A DNA stretch of 64,000 nt from UPXZ01 sp049840795 (GCA_049840795.1 JASGJK010000007.1:1-64000); one strand, 5' to 3'. Counted from the first letter of the stretch, positions 1 to 10,988 are shown. The notes: generated by a model from the sequence alone, not told the origin. Numbers and translations: made by a program.

Positions 1-464
1 ACCCACCACCAATAATCGTTTCGTACGGTATTCATCTGGTACTCCATCACCTCTTTGGCGCGTTCTGTTTTTTTAGCATCCGGTGCAATATTGTATAAAT
101 CAATATAAGTTTGAAAGCAGATTTGCCAATCTCCGAATAAGACATATTCGGCACTTTCTCCGTATTTGTATTTCCATTTAGTAGGGTCGCTTCCTTTCGC
201 TCCTTTCCACTCGTTTTTTTCTGCCCACTTTAAAGCATATTGTAGATAAGCAGGATGCTTAGTCATAAAATAGGCTTCCATATTGCCCGTTTGATAGGCG
301 GCATTGTCCCAAAAAGCATTGCCGGGATCGGGGTGTTCTGTTTGCCAATAATTATTGACCTTTTGTAAAGTGTTAATTAACTCATTTTGGTTTGTTTTTT
401 GCTGTGAAAATAATAGAGGTGTAATTATCAATACGGAGAAAAAAATAAAAAATCGGTGTTTCAT
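1..464 (-). CDS. GH105-like unsaturated glycuronyl hydrolase, N-terminal part
   Basis: The reading frame opens at an ATG at 464 and runs off the left edge, so only about 154 residues are present. They begin with a signal peptide ending near LLFSQQ. The mature part has the alpha-hairpin pattern of the GH105/GH88 six-hairpin fold: NAFWDNAAYQTGN, then AYLQYALKWAEKNEW, and a final YWWWV at the edge. In this family a catalytic Asp normally follows within the WWxDxLxM motif, so the active site lies just outside the window. The family removes unsaturated galacturonyl residues left by polysaccharide lyases (family knowledge). Its product would feed the KduI/KduD steps encoded at 21.3-23.1 kb, and the arabinan enzymes are next door. 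Substrate is inferred from context only. Confidence 0.8.
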   Translation of the reverse strand, partial: MKHRFFIFFSVLIITPLLFSQQKTNQNELINTLQKVNNYWQTEHPDPGNAFWDNAAYQTGNMEAYFMTKHPAYLQYALKWAEKNEWKGAKGSDPTKWKYKYGESAEYVLFGDWQICFQTYIDLYNIAPDAKKTERAKEVMEYQMNTVRNDYWWW

Positions 465-499
465 TAGCTTATATTGTTGATTGTGTTTTTAAAACCATA

Positions 500-527
500 C
501 AAAAATAAAAAATAACGGTTCGGCAAA
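500..527 (-). promoter_or_regulatory. Putative promoter for the GH105 gene
   Basis: Read on the minus strand, TATTTTTG (500-507) matches the Bacteroidetes -7 box TAnnTTTG, and TTTG (524-527) lies 16 bases upstream as a -33 box. It sits 36 bases ahead of the ATG at 464. The spacing is slightly short, so this is a moderate call. Confidence 0.45.
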
Positions 528-582
528 GGAGTAAAAATCGTTCAATCTGGTGGAAAATGTAAGTTAATAATATTGTACTTGT

Positions 583-612
583 TTTGAAATAAGAACAATC
601 ATTGTAACTTTG
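583..612 (+). promoter_or_regulatory. Putative promoter of the arabinan-degradation operon
   Basis: TTTG at 583-586 and TAACTTTG at 605-612 are separated by 18 bases and match the Bacteroidetes primary sigma factor consensus. Transcription would start near 618, about 50 bases upstream of the ATG at 670. Together with the minus-strand promoter at 500-527 it makes the 465-669 gap a divergent promoter region. Confidence 0.6.
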
Positions 613-669
613 TGTTTAGAATAAATGTATATTGTACACTTAAAACTTAAAACCTCTAATAATATAACC

Positions 670-1149
670 ATGAAGCATAAATTACTATTTTTATTTTTCT
701 TTCTGTTAGGGTTCACTCAAGTTTATTCACAGTCAGTAAACTTGGAAATTACCGGTACCGATGGAGTTAAGAAAAACGTAGATATAACTGCGTTGAGAAA
801 TATGACTTTCGGGAGTGCCTTGTTGAATCTGAATTATTGGAATGGAACATTTGAATCTATCTCCACAAAGACCATTGCCAATATGCTATTTAAAACCTCT
901 ACCGGTTTTAGTAACTTGAAATCAAACAAAAATGATATTATTGCTTACCCCAATCCTGCTACAAACTTTATTCTATTAAAGAATCTATCCGAAGACGTTC
1001 GTAATGTTGCCGTTTATAACGTTACTGGTGAGCAGGTATTAAATATTAAGCAACTTTCTAAATCACAACCTATTCAGGTAAGTTTGCTTCAAAAAGGTCT
1101 CTATTTTCTTAAAATTAATAATCAGACAATTAAATTTATAAAACAATGA
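670..1149 (+). CDS. Small secreted protein with T9SS sorting domain
   Basis: The product has about 159 residues. I place the start at 670, not at the upstream ATG 625, because MKHKLLFLFFFLLGFTQVYSQ is a clean signal peptide and 625 would add 15 residues in front of it. The middle segment (VNLEITGTDG, then ITALRNMTF) resembles the short N-terminal modules of secreted Bacteroidetes proteins and has no catalytic motif I recognise. The last 70 residues are a type A T9SS C-terminal signal: IIAYPNPATNFILLKNL, then VAVYNVTGEQV and GLYFLKI. It is therefore exported and anchored or released at the surface by T9SS. It overlaps the next gene by 4 bases (ATGA), so the two are probably translationally coupled. 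Function otherwise unknown. Confidence 0.8.
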   Translation: MKHKLLFLFFFLLGFTQVYSQSVNLEITGTDGVKKNVDITALRNMTFGSALLNLNYWNGTFESISTKTIANMLFKTSTGFSNLKSNKNDIIAYPNPATNFILLKNLSEDVRNVAVYNVTGEQVLNIKQLSKSQPIQVSLLQKGLYFLKINNQTIKFIKQ

Positions 1150-2504
1150 AAAAATATACGTTTATTTTAATTGCCGGTTTATTCTTTTTGGCGCTATTTG
1201 CCCAAAAGACGATGAATATTTATTACAAAACGAATTATTCCGTATTGAACTTATCGTTAAGTTCCATTGACAGTATGAAATATGCGTTGAGCGGAACGCG
1301 ATTGAAAATATTTACTTCAGATCAATCCATTTTGACTATCCCTCTTTCAACTATAGATAGTGTAAATATTACCGATGAACTATCACAATACACTTTGCAG
1401 GTAAACACACTTGAAGTTTCAACAATAGAAAAAAACTCGGTATTTAGTGGTGTTGTGCTTGAGTCTTTAGGAACTACTTCTGTACAAAACGTGGGTATTT
1501 GCTGGAGTACCTCAGAAAATCCGACTACTACAGATAATATCCTTACCGCAATTCCGGTTAATGATACAACTTTATTTCAACTGACAAACCTTACGCAGAC
1601 CACGACTTATTATGCAAGAGCTTTTGTAACAGACGCCACCGGCGTAGTTTACGGAAACCAAATAACTTTTACAACGTCTAATTATTCGTTACCCGAGTGG
1701 AGTTACTTTCTGCTACATATAGCTATAGTACCGGAAAAGCAACGTGTTTGGTAAATGTTAAATCAAATGGTGGATGTGCATTGGAAGAAAGAGGAATATG
1801 CTGGTCAACGAATCGTAATCCTACTACATCTGATCGTAAGTTCTCTTCTGGTATATCTACAGGACAATTTTATGCTTTAACAGGTATTTTAAGTATTGAT
1901 TCGGTTTATTATATTCGTTCGTATGCTAAAAATTGTGTGGGAACGAGTTATAGTGCCGAAACGAAGTTACAACCGATGACGGGTAATGTTACCTATACAT
2001 TAGATATTGACTCCGTTGCCAATCCTACTCCTTACAAGTTGATAAAAGCGGCGATGGATAGTGCTTGCTGGTATTATAACCGTTATACAACTTTCAAGGG
2101 AAATATTTATGTATATTATAATTCAGGTATCCCTACCGCTCAGGCTTCGTATCACGGTTCTATCGGTTTTGGGTCAAGTACCGATTATATGTGGGTAGGA
2201 ACGGCAATGCATGGAAATGGCGCATTTTATGGGTTCGGGTACTACTTCGGTGTGGCAGTCTAAATTATCTGCCGGCGTTTGGACCGGTACTGTGGCAAGT
2301 ACTTATCTTAAAAATGCCACGGGCGAAATACTGAAAGGAGATAATAATTCGAATCCGATTCACTTTTGGCCTTATGGAATAAACTATAAACCTGAAATTA
2401 CGGGTTTAGGAAGCGTTACTGCGCAACAAAATGCACTCATTATGCACTGTAGGCTTGTTAAAACAATGATAATTGACGATTGTGGATTGCCAAACAGTTG
2501 GTAA
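1146..2504 (+). CDS. Secreted FN3-like protein with HExxH metallopeptidase-like domain (two frameshifts)
   Basis: Three overlapping frames form one product of about 450 residues. A signal peptide (MKKYTFILIAGLFFLALFAQ) is followed by two FN3-like modules that share GICWST and NPTT motifs with a closing YxRxF strand. A base is missing near 1695 in SLP-GVELLSATY. One extra G near 2212 breaks the key site: removing it turns the frame into MHEMAHFMGSGT, an HExxHxxG zinc-binding motif. After this come GVWTG, the HFWPYGIN motif and MIIDDCGLPN. I recognise the HExxH plus HFWPYG combination from unassigned secreted Bacteroidetes proteins often fused to carbohydrate-binding modules; peptidase activity is inferred. 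It lies between the T9SS protein and GH51 in the same operon. The frameshifts may be sequencing errors. Confidence 0.6.
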
Positions 2505-2536
2505 AGAGTTGTTAATATTCAAATAAGGGATATGAA

Positions 2537-5239
2537 ATGAATAATAATTTACGAATGAAAATAAAAGAAAATATAGTGTTTTTACTTTTTCTCGCGACAG
2601 TGATGACTGTGGCTGCGCAGACGCCAACACTGATTTTAGATTTGGCAAAAAAAGGAGTGAAAATAAGCCCCACGCATTACGGTGTTTTCTTTGAAGATAT
2701 TAATCATGCCGCTGATGGTGGATTATATGCCGAGTTGATTAAAAACCGTTCTTTTGAAGATGCTGACACACCGGAATCTTGGACAACTTTCAATACCACG
2801 GGAGCAACAATAACCGCCACTATCGAAACGGGTAGTCTCTTGAACTCGGCTCAAACCAAAGCGCTCAAGTTATCGCTGACTCATGACGGTAAGTCAACGA
2901 CTAAAGCCGGAGTTTATAATTCAGGTTTCTGGGGCATCAACGTAGTGAAAGCACAGCAATATACGTTGAGTTTTTTTGCAAAATGTGATGCTAATTACAT
3001 TGGAGGTGTTTCGGCTTCGCTCGTAAGCGCTAATTCTGAAGTTTATGCTACAAGTCAAATTGAAGTTATATCAACAGAATGGAAGAAATATACTTGTACG
3101 CTCATAGCCAACGGTAACGACCCTAATGGTAAATTTGCTCTCACTTTTAATTCAAAAGGAATTGTTTGGATTGATGTGGTATCTATGTTCCCACCGACGT
3201 ATAAAAACAGAGAGAACGGAATGCGCCCCGACTTGGCGAAGCTTTTAGAAGAATTAAAATCTAAGTTTATGCGTTTTCCGGGCGGTTGCTTTGTGGAAGG
3301 TGACGTACTGGCAAACCGTTTTCAATGGAAAAAAACCATCGGTAAAATAGAAGAACGACCCGGACATTCAAACTTATGGGGCTATCGTACCTCTGACGGA
3401 ATGGGATTTCATGAATACTTGCAATTTTCCGAAGATATAGGGGCAGAGCCACTTTACGTTGTAAATATAGGGTTAGCTCACAATGATTATCAAGCATACA
3501 ATGATTTAAATGCCTATATTCAAGATGCTTTGGATGCAATAGAGTATGCTAATGGAGCCGTCACAACCACTTACGGAGCTATGAGGGCGGCAAACGGTCA
3601 TCCCGCACCATTCAATCTGAAATACATTGAGATTGGCAACGAAAATTATCACGGAAATAATTACGGCAACCGTTACATACAATTTTATAACGCCATCAAA
3701 GCCAAAGACAGATACATTCAATGTATTGGTAATGTGGCTGCTTGGGGAACGGACGAACCTACTTGGACATTTACCCATCCGGTTGATTTAGTGGATGAAC
3801 ATTATTACCGAGACCCTCAATGGTTTATTAATCAATACCGAAAATATGATGTATATGATAGAAGCGGTCCTAAAATTTATGCCGGTGAATATGCTGTCAC
3901 GTCAGGTTGCGGGAACGGAAATTTAATTGCGGCGCTTGGTGAAGCGGTTTACATGGCCGGAATGGAGAAAAACTCGGATATTGTAACAATGAATTCGTAC
4001 GCCCCTATTTTTGTTAATACTAACGACCGCAAGTGGAATCCCGATATGATTGTACTGAATGCTTCATCTTCTTACGGTACACCGTCATATTACGTTCAGA
4101 AATTATTTTCGACTAATTTGGGAAGTGTGAATATCCAGGTAAAAGATTCATTAAACACAATTCAAACTCCCATTGTAGGGAATATCGGTTTGGGGACATG
4201 GTCAACGACAGCCGATTATTCTCAAATAACCGTAACAAATAAAGATAATACGGTGTTATTTTCGGATAATTTCTCAAATGTTTTAAACTGGAACTCTCTT
4301 AGTGGTACTTGGAATGTAAGTTCGAGCGCATATCATCAAACGTCAACAAATACCGATTGCCGTTCCATAGCCAAGGGAGTCATAAATGATACCGTCTATA
4401 CCTATTCACTAAAAGCCCGAAAGACAGGTGGAAACGAAGGTTTTTTGATCATTTTCGGTTATCAGGACAGTAATAATTTTTATTGGTGGAACATTGGTGG
4501 ATGGGGAAATACTAAGCATGCCATTGAAAAATGCTCCGCAGGAACTAAATCGGTAGTATCAACGGTCAATGGAAGCATCAGTTCAAATGTTTGGTACGAT
4601 ATTCGTATTGAGGTTTCGCCGAGTAGAGTACTTTGTTATATGAACAATGTATTGATTCAGACCTTACTGAATACGCCAAAGCAACTTCTATATACATCGG
4701 CAACGTTGGATGAAATGGATAAGTATCTGTATATGAAAGTAATAAATCCTGAGGCTGCCAATGTGGAATCTACGTTACAATTTAATGGTTTTCAGTCCGA
4801 GGGTACAATAAACGGTACTGTTACCGAGCTTTATTCCGAATCGGGTTTGGATGAAAATTCGTTTGATAATCCGATGAAAATTTATCCCGTTTCATCGAAT
4901 GTAAATATAGCCAATAATAAACTAAATTATATTTTTAAGGCAAATTCAGTAACAATATTCAAACTGAATACCGATTTTCTAAATTCGATTTCTGTACCAT
5001 CTAAAAAAAAAGAGTCGCTGATTTATCCAAATCCAAGTAAAGACTTTATTTCGTTTCGTGGACTGGACGTTGATGGTGCAACCGTTGAAATAATGGATGT
5101 TAAAGGGCAGGTGATGATGAAAGAACATACTCTTGTTTCGGCAAAAATAAATATAACCGGCTTAAAAACGGGTGTTTATAACGTCATAATAACAACGAAA
5201 GATAATAAGACATTCACTGAAAAAATTATCAGAGAATAA
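2537..5239 (+). CDS. GH51 alpha-L-arabinofuranosidase with T9SS tail
   Basis: This is an intact 900-residue secreted enzyme. ATG 2555 (MKIKENIVFLLFLATVM) may be the real start, since it begins the signal peptide directly. The N-terminal GH51 signature GVFFEDINHAADGGLYAEL is followed by a CBM4/9-like insert (about 80-225), then the catalytic barrel. The acid/base Glu is E369 in EIGNENY and the likely nucleophile is E451 in IYAGEYAV. After the catalytic region comes a LamG/concanavalin-like module (about 575-770: VLFSDNFSNVLNW, YWWNIGGWG) and a type A T9SS sorting domain (LIYPNPSKDF, GVYNVII). Known family members release L-arabinose from arabinan, arabinoxylan or arabinogalactan. It precedes a GH43 gene by 12 bases, which supports arabinan side-chain removal outside the cell. 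Confidence 0.93.
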   Translation: MNNNLRMKIKENIVFLLFLATVMTVAAQTPTLILDLAKKGVKISPTHYGVFFEDINHAADGGLYAELIKNRSFEDADTPESWTTFNTTGATITATIETGSLLNSAQTKALKLSLTHDGKSTTKAGVYNSGFWGINVVKAQQYTLSFFAKCDANYIGGVSASLVSANSEVYATSQIEVISTEWKKYTCTLIANGNDPNGKFALTFNSKGIVWIDVVSMFPPTYKNRENGMRPDLAKLLEELKSKFMRFPGGCFVEGDVLANRFQWKKTIGKIEERPGHSNLWGYRTSDGMGFHEYLQFSEDIGAEPLYVVNIGLAHNDYQAYNDLNAYIQDALDAIEYANGAVTTTYGAMRAANGHPAPFNLKYIEIGNENYHGNNYGNRYIQFYNAIKAKDRYIQCIGNVAAWGTDEPTWTFTHPVDLVDEHYYRDPQWFINQYRKYDVYDRSGPKIYAGEYAVTSGCGNGNLIAALGEAVYMAGMEKNSDIVTMNSYAPIFVNTNDRKWNPDMIVLNASSSYGTPSYYVQKLFSTNLGSVNIQVKDSLNTIQTPIVGNIGLGTWSTTADYSQITVTNKDNTVLFSDNFSNVLNWNSLSGTWNVSSSAYHQTSTNTDCRSIAKGVINDTVYTYSLKARKTGGNEGFLIIFGYQDSNNFYWWNIGGWGNTKHAIEKCSAGTKSVVSTVNGSISSNVWYDIRIEVSPSRVLCYMNNVLIQTLLNTPKQLLYTSATLDEMDKYLYMKVINPEAANVESTLQFNGFQSEGTINGTVTELYSESGLDENSFDNPMKIYPVSSNVNIANNKLNYIFKANSVTIFKLNTDFLNSISVPSKKKESLIYPNPSKDFISFRGLDVDGATVEIMDVKGQVMMKEHTLVSAKINITGLKTGVYNVIITTKDNKTFTEKIIRE

Positions 5240-5251
5240 AACATATTAAAA

Positions 5252-7708
5252 ATGATTTTAAAAAAGCAAACATATCTATTCTTTATTCTGATAACATTGA
5301 TTTGCATTGGTAGTTGTCCGTTTAGTATTAGCGCTCAAACTCCGGTGGTTAAATATCTTTTTAATAAAACGGTTGATAACGACTCTATTTTAGACGATAC
5401 AGGAAACGGTTACAATGCCAAATTGGTAGGAAGTGCACAAATTAAAAAATTAGGTCGGTTTAATCTGCTCGCCATAGGTTCTACGATGGGCTATGTAGAT
5501 TTGACATCGAAAATAGGACGTGTAATCGGAGGATTAACCAATTTTACCGTTTCCACGTATTTATACATCGATCCGTCTTTAGAACTCTCAAATAACGGTA
5601 ATTTTGTTTGGACATTTTCCAAATCGGTTGATATTAATTCATCTCCCAACGGTTGCTTGTTTTATACGGCAAAAAACTCCAGATATGCTATTTGTACCAC
5701 AAATTATTCAAATGAAAAATCTGTAAATATAAATACAACTGCAGAAAAGGGTATTTGGAGACATATAACCTACGTACAGTTCGGAACTACGGGAACTATT
5801 TATATTGACGGTGTACAGAAGAAAACAGGAACGATTAATTTGCTCCCTTCTACGCTTGGAGCCACAAGCTACAACTATTTATGTAAATCGGCGTATGCGT
5901 CTGACCAAATATTATTAAATTCAATGCTTTATGATTTTAGAATTTACAGTACCAATTTGACGGCATCACAAGTAGCTACCTTGACTACTAACAGGGCTGC
6001 ACTCGATACGGTTACCTATAAAGATGTTGTAGATACAGCTTGGGTTAAATTATCGCTTGGTGATGTAAGTGCAGTGACTTCAAATATGGAATTGCCTGCT
6101 ACCGGTGCTAATGAAACAACCATTCAATGGAGTAGCTCCAATTCATCCATCATAACTTCGGCAGGTGTAGTAACAAGACCCGCACAGGGAGAGCCTAATG
6201 CTACGGTCACATTAACGGCAACGATTACAAAGAAATTTGTTACGATAACCAAAACATTTACTGTTACTGTTTTATCTGATTTTTCAGATACACAAAGCGT
6301 AGAACAAGATGCGCTGAATTTGATACTTGAAGGTCATTTGGATAATTTACGTTCTAATCTTACGCTTCCGACGTCAGGCAACGAAGGTTCTGTAATTGCC
6401 TGGAATTCAGATGATACCTCGATATTATCCAATACGGGTGAAATTGTAAATCGTCCGATACACGGAAGTGGTAAAGCCAAAGTGACATTAACGGCAATCG
6501 TCAAAAAGGGAACATCTTCCACTAATAAAGTGTTTGATATTTACGTGGCAGAAGATGAGGGCTTTGTAGGATATTTATTCGCTTATTTTACAGGGAATGA
6601 TATTTCGCAAGAAGCCATCCGTTTTGCATTAAGCGATGACGGATATAATTTTAAAGCGTTGAATAACAATCAACCTATACTCAAATCATCGGATATAAGT
6701 TCTACCGGCGGTGTAAGAGACCCACACATCTTGCGTGGAGAAAATAAAGACTATTATATGGTTGTTACAGATATGGTATCAGCCAATGGTTGGAATTCAA
6801 ATCGGGCGATGGTACTTTTAAAATCAACCAATTTGGTTAATTGGCAATCTTCTATTGTGAATATTCCGAATTTGTATCCGCAATATGCCGCTGCCGATCG
6901 TATTTGGGCGCCTCAGACTATTTACGATCCTATTGCTAAAAAATATATGATTTATTTTGCAATGCGTTTGGGTAGTTCAGATACCGATAAAATCTATTAT
7001 GCATACGCCAACGACCGTTTTCTCGGTTTTGAAAGTGCACCTAAACTTTTATTTGACAACGACGGACTTTCTACCATTGATGCAGATATTGTGTATAAAG
7101 ATGGGAAATATAATATGTTTTTCAAAACAGAAGGCAACGGCAATGGTATCAAAAAAGCGGTGTCGGATAACCTTACGTCAGGGTATATACTATACGATAA
7201 ATATTTGCAAAGTACTACAAATGCCGTGGAAGGTGGTTGCGTTTTCAGAATGTACAATACCGACGACTGGATATTGATATATGATATGTACACCAGTAGT
7301 GCATATCAATTTACAGTCAGTACCGATTTAGAAAACTTTTCGGTAGTTCAAACTCCGGTAGTATTTGATTTTACGCCGCGCCACGGTACAATAATTCCTG
7401 TAACAGCTGCCGAAAAACAAGCTTTACTCGCAAAATGGAGTGTGACCACGGTAACAAATAAACAACAAACAAATATACACATATTACCAAATCCGGCTAA
7501 GGGATATATTTATGTTACAACAGCAAATGATGAATTAACGGGACTTAAAATTCAGATATGGAGCATACTTGCGAAAAAACATATCGAAACTGACATTAAA
7601 AGTAATAATGAAAGAGTGAATATCTCTCAGTTGAAATCAGGAATTTATTTTGTTAACATATTGAAAAATAATACAATATTAGAAACAAAAAAAATTATAA
7701 TAGAATAA
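5252..7708 (+). CDS. LamG-Ig-Ig-GH43 arabinosidase-like enzyme with T9SS tail
   Basis: An 818-residue exported protein. Domain order: signal peptide to about residue 29, LamG/concanavalin module (about 35-245), two bacterial Ig-like modules with VTSNMELPATG and LRSNLTLPTSG strands (about 260-340 and 350-430), GH43 five-bladed propeller (about 440-725), and a T9SS sorting domain (ILPNPAKGYIYV, GIYFVNI). GH43 catalytic candidates are visible: D490 in GGVRDPHIL, D610 in IDADIVYKDG and E660 in VEGGCVF. Family knowledge points to arabinan, arabinoxylan or xylan chains; with GH51 next door, arabinan is the best guess. It is the last gene of the operon that starts at 670. Confidence 0.9.
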   Translation: MILKKQTYLFFILITLICIGSCPFSISAQTPVVKYLFNKTVDNDSILDDTGNGYNAKLVGSAQIKKLGRFNLLAIGSTMGYVDLTSKIGRVIGGLTNFTVSTYLYIDPSLELSNNGNFVWTFSKSVDINSSPNGCLFYTAKNSRYAICTTNYSNEKSVNINTTAEKGIWRHITYVQFGTTGTIYIDGVQKKTGTINLLPSTLGATSYNYLCKSAYASDQILLNSMLYDFRIYSTNLTASQVATLTTNRAALDTVTYKDVVDTAWVKLSLGDVSAVTSNMELPATGANETTIQWSSSNSSIITSAGVVTRPAQGEPNATVTLTATITKKFVTITKTFTVTVLSDFSDTQSVEQDALNLILEGHLDNLRSNLTLPTSGNEGSVIAWNSDDTSILSNTGEIVNRPIHGSGKAKVTLTAIVKKGTSSTNKVFDIYVAEDEGFVGYLFAYFTGNDISQEAIRFALSDDGYNFKALNNNQPILKSSDISSTGGVRDPHILRGENKDYYMVVTDMVSANGWNSNRAMVLLKSTNLVNWQSSIVNIPNLYPQYAAADRIWAPQTIYDPIAKKYMIYFAMRLGSSDTDKIYYAYANDRFLGFESAPKLLFDNDGLSTIDADIVYKDGKYNMFFKTEGNGNGIKKAVSDNLTSGYILYDKYLQSTTNAVEGGCVFRMYNTDDWILIYDMYTSSAYQFTVSTDLENFSVVQTPVVFDFTPRHGTIIPVTAAEKQALLAKWSVTTVTNKQQTNIHILPNPAKGYIYVTTANDELTGLKIQIWSILAKKHIETDIKSNNERVNISQLKSGIYFVNILKNNTILETKKIIIE

Positions 7709-7910
7709 TAGCGATTATATAAGGGGATTTGGGTGAATTGAAAGCCGCTGTATATTAGGTATATAGCATTCTAATTTATATAATCTCTAATGATTATGGC
7801 TTTAATTTGTCATAAGAAAATATTCTCAATATTACAAATGTCTTTTAGCAATTTATATGAATAATTTTTATTTTACTAACAACTTTTATTAACTTAATTT
7901 TTTTACCAAA

Positions 7911-10669
7911 ATGAAAAAACATTTTTACATTTTTGCCCTTCTATTTTGTTGGGCTGTGGGTATGCAGTTAAATGCTGTAAACGTTGTTCCTACCAACAAT
8001 GTGTATTACAACATTGTCCAGGTGAGTTCGAACAATATTTTAGGTAGCGTGTCAAACTATCCGGCGATTCAAACGCCATCCAATAGTTTAGGACAAGCTT
8101 TTAAATTTGTTCCGGTGGATGGTGTTGTCGATACATATTATATCCTGAACGGATATGGTAAATATATGAGCAAAGCAGTGGGAAGCAACTGGAATGTTGA
8201 ATACTTAGACACTCCTGATGGAAATACATCACAATGGACTATTGTGGATGACGAGAGTGATGCTACCGCTTTCAGACTAATGATTGTTTATAATGGACTG
8301 TATTTAGCTTCCGATGGTACTACTGATGGTTCCAGAGTTTATTACGATAAGGCGAATACGCACGTAAACGGTCCTTTAAATTACAAGCCTCCTCGTATCC
8401 ATCCGATTTGATTACGGCATACTATAATTACACGCTGGGTAATATCTCTAATGTGACATCTAATCTTACATTAGCGGCTACTATCGGCAGTAATATTACA
8501 ATAGCTTGGACTTCTTCTCGTCCGGAGATTATTTCTACTACCGGTGTGGTAGTTCCTTTACAAAAATACAATGCCATTGTAAAACTTACTGCAACTATGT
8601 CAGAAGTTGTAGAAGGAGTGACTTACACTTTGACAAAAGAATTTTATGCCACAGTAATGCCATTAAGCGGTGAAATGCCAGAGGAAATAGCTCAATGGGA
8701 TTTTAACGGTAGCTCTATAGGCTGGGATGAAGTTGGAATTAATGTTACGGATACGAAGAGCGGTTTTATTGGAGTACTTAAAAACGATGCAAGAGTAAGA
8801 ACCATCGGAACGCCGGAAACAGAACAGTTTGTGGTTTTAGACTTAGGAAACGGAACCGGTTATTTTGATATGGGAACCCAAATAGGAGAAGCTATGTATG
8901 CGCTTACCGACTATACTATTAGTGGATTTTTCCGTGTTGCCGATACGTACGATGTAGCAAGCGCCGGTAATTTTATGTACACATTCTCCAATGGAAACAA
9001 CATGCCGACAGATAATAATGGTTACATAATAGGTATTTTGAATAATCAATCAAATAAAATAACTACCGGTAATTATAATCAGGAACAAGGTGTTGCTGTG
9101 GGTACTGCCGCCGAAAAAGGTTTTTGGCATCATTTAACTTATGTGCAGCACGGTAACGTAGGTACAATCTATATTGATGGAGTAGAAAAAGCTACTTCTA
9201 CTGTTACTAATTTACCAGGTAAAAGTTTACCGATTGCAGGTCGTACAGGTACACTTTATAATTGGTTAGGACGCTCTTGTTATCCGTCAGACGCTTATCT
9301 TCGTAATACATTGCTTTATGATTTCCGAGTATTCTCGGTAGCTTTGTCTCCCACAGACATAAATATAGATATATTGCAAGAAGAAAGTTTACGTGAACGT
9401 TTAAATAATGCCTATGTCAATAATTCTGATTATATCGATACGGAATTAATTACCGAAAGAGATAATTTGACAATCGAAAACTTAAATGCTGTGACTTCAA
9501 ATTTGACACTTCCAAATGAAGGAAAACTATATCCAACGATTGCCATCAGCTGGAAATCGTCTAACGAAAGCCTTATCGACTCCAAAGGGGTAGTTACTCG
9601 TCCGGACTATTATAGTAGTATTGATACTCTTACAGCTACGTTGTTTAGAAACGGTCAATCGGTGACTAAGAAATTCTATGCAACGGTATTGCCTAAGACT
9701 GGCACCGAATTTGCCAATGACTTGTTGGTTAGATATGATTTTTCTCAAGTGTCCAAAGATACTGTTGTAACCGATATTGCAGAAAAGCAGTTCTCAGGAA
9801 TAGTTAAGAGTGACGCTAAAGTTCATAGTATCGGCTTAACTAAAAAATTCAATATACTTCATTTAGGTGAAACCACAGGATACTTTGATATGGGCGAAGA
9901 AATAGGTAAATTGATGTATAATTTAACAGATTTTACCCTAAGCGCATATTACCGAGTTGATGATACTTACGAAGAACTTACAAATTCTATTAATGGTAAT
10001 TTCTTATGGAGTTTCTCCAATGTTACCAATATATTGGCCGACGCAAAAGGATATTTAATTTATAGTTTGAAAAATAATGCTGCCACCATATCATCGGGTA
10101 ATTGGAATGATGAACAAACCGTAAAAACAGATCAGACCGGATTAAAAGGTAGCTGGCACAATGTGACATATACGCAGTCGGGAACCACAGGAACAATATA
10201 TATTGATGGAACTGCATTAGCAACCGCTTTAATAACACAATTACCAAAGAATACCTTGCCTAAAGAAGGAAGATTGGGTACATTGTACAATTGGATAGGA
10301 CGCTCTTGCTATGATGGTGATGTTTATCTCCGCAAATCAATGGTGTATGACTTCCGTTTGTATCGAGTAGCTTTGACACCCGAACAAATAGAATCAACCG
10401 TACTTAATGTAGGAAACACTATCAATGAGTTGAATGTAGCTTACAGCGAAGATCCAACTTCGGTGCCTTCAGTTAACCAGTCATCTTATAAAATAACCTC
10501 ATCGAAAGGATTAATCAATATCTTAGGTTTGAATGGAACAGAAACTGTATCGGTGTTTGATATCTCAGGAAATCAAATGAAAGTTAGCGACAATGCTTCG
10601 ATAAATGTAAATGCCGGAATCTATATTGTAAGAATAAACAATTATGCTTCAAAAGTTATTGTAAGGTAA
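7911..10669 (+). CDS. Large LamG/Ig surface protein with T9SS tail, paralogue 1 (frameshifted)
   Basis: Two frames join into one product of about 920 residues: one A is missing from a run near 8378, and restoring it gives GPLKLQASSYPSD. Order: signal peptide (MKKHFYIFALLFCWAVGMQLNA), a beta-trefoil/ricin-like module (YYNIVQ, YYILNGYGKYMS), an Ig-like module (ISNVTSNLTL), LamG (about 255-480), a second Ig-like module (LNAVTSNLTLPNEG), a second LamG, and a T9SS tail (VSVFDISGNQM, GIYIVRI). Each LamG carries the paired motifs GYFDMG and LYNWxGRSCY. No catalytic motif is visible. It is probably a glycan-binding or structural surface protein, closely related to the gene at 11034. An intergenic gap of about 200 bases separates it from the GH43 gene. 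Confidence 0.78.
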
Positions 10670-10692
10670 TGAGTTAAGCACATAATTCGATT

Positions 10693-10743
10693 GAGCGAGG
10701 GAGATATTCATTCAATGTTTCCCTCGCTTTTTATATAGAAAAT
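10693..10743 (+). terminator. Rho-independent terminator
   Basis: The stem AGCGAGGGA (10694-10702) pairs with TCCCTCGCT (10730-10738) and is followed by a T run. It lies 24 bases after the stop of the first LamG/Ig gene and before the promoter of the second, so the two paralogues are separate transcription units. Confidence 0.75.
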
Positions 10744-10959
10744 CACCTGTATTTATACAATCCACCAATTTATCTAAAATAGCACGAAAGCTAAGTAAAT
10801 ATAAAATAGTTATGGCAAAATAACCATATAAAAGTGGATTGTTGCATTAAATGCAGTCTTTTAAATATGTTGTAATACCAATAGTTAAATAATATCATTG
10901 TCTAAATTCATTTGGGGCATCAAATCATTTTATTCTACTACTTTGAACGAATTTTACAC

Positions 10960-10988
10960 TTGGATGATTATCAAACATATTATTTTTG
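10960..10988 (+). promoter_or_regulatory. Putative promoter of the second LamG/Ig gene
   Basis: TTG at 10960-10962 and TATTTTTG at 10981-10988 are 18 bases apart and fit the Bacteroidetes promoter consensus. The gene starts 45 bases downstream. The rest of the 10670-11033 gap holds the terminator at 10693 and AT-rich sequence with nothing else I recognise. Confidence 0.6.

Noticed and set aside
625..669. Upstream ATG 625 as start of the small T9SS protein
   Set aside because: It would put 15 polar residues before a clean signal peptide.
3267..3778. Long minus-strand open frames opposite the GH51 gene and similar antisense frames elsewhere
   Set aside because: They lack signal, domain or translation signals and are mirror images of strongly coding plus-strand genes.
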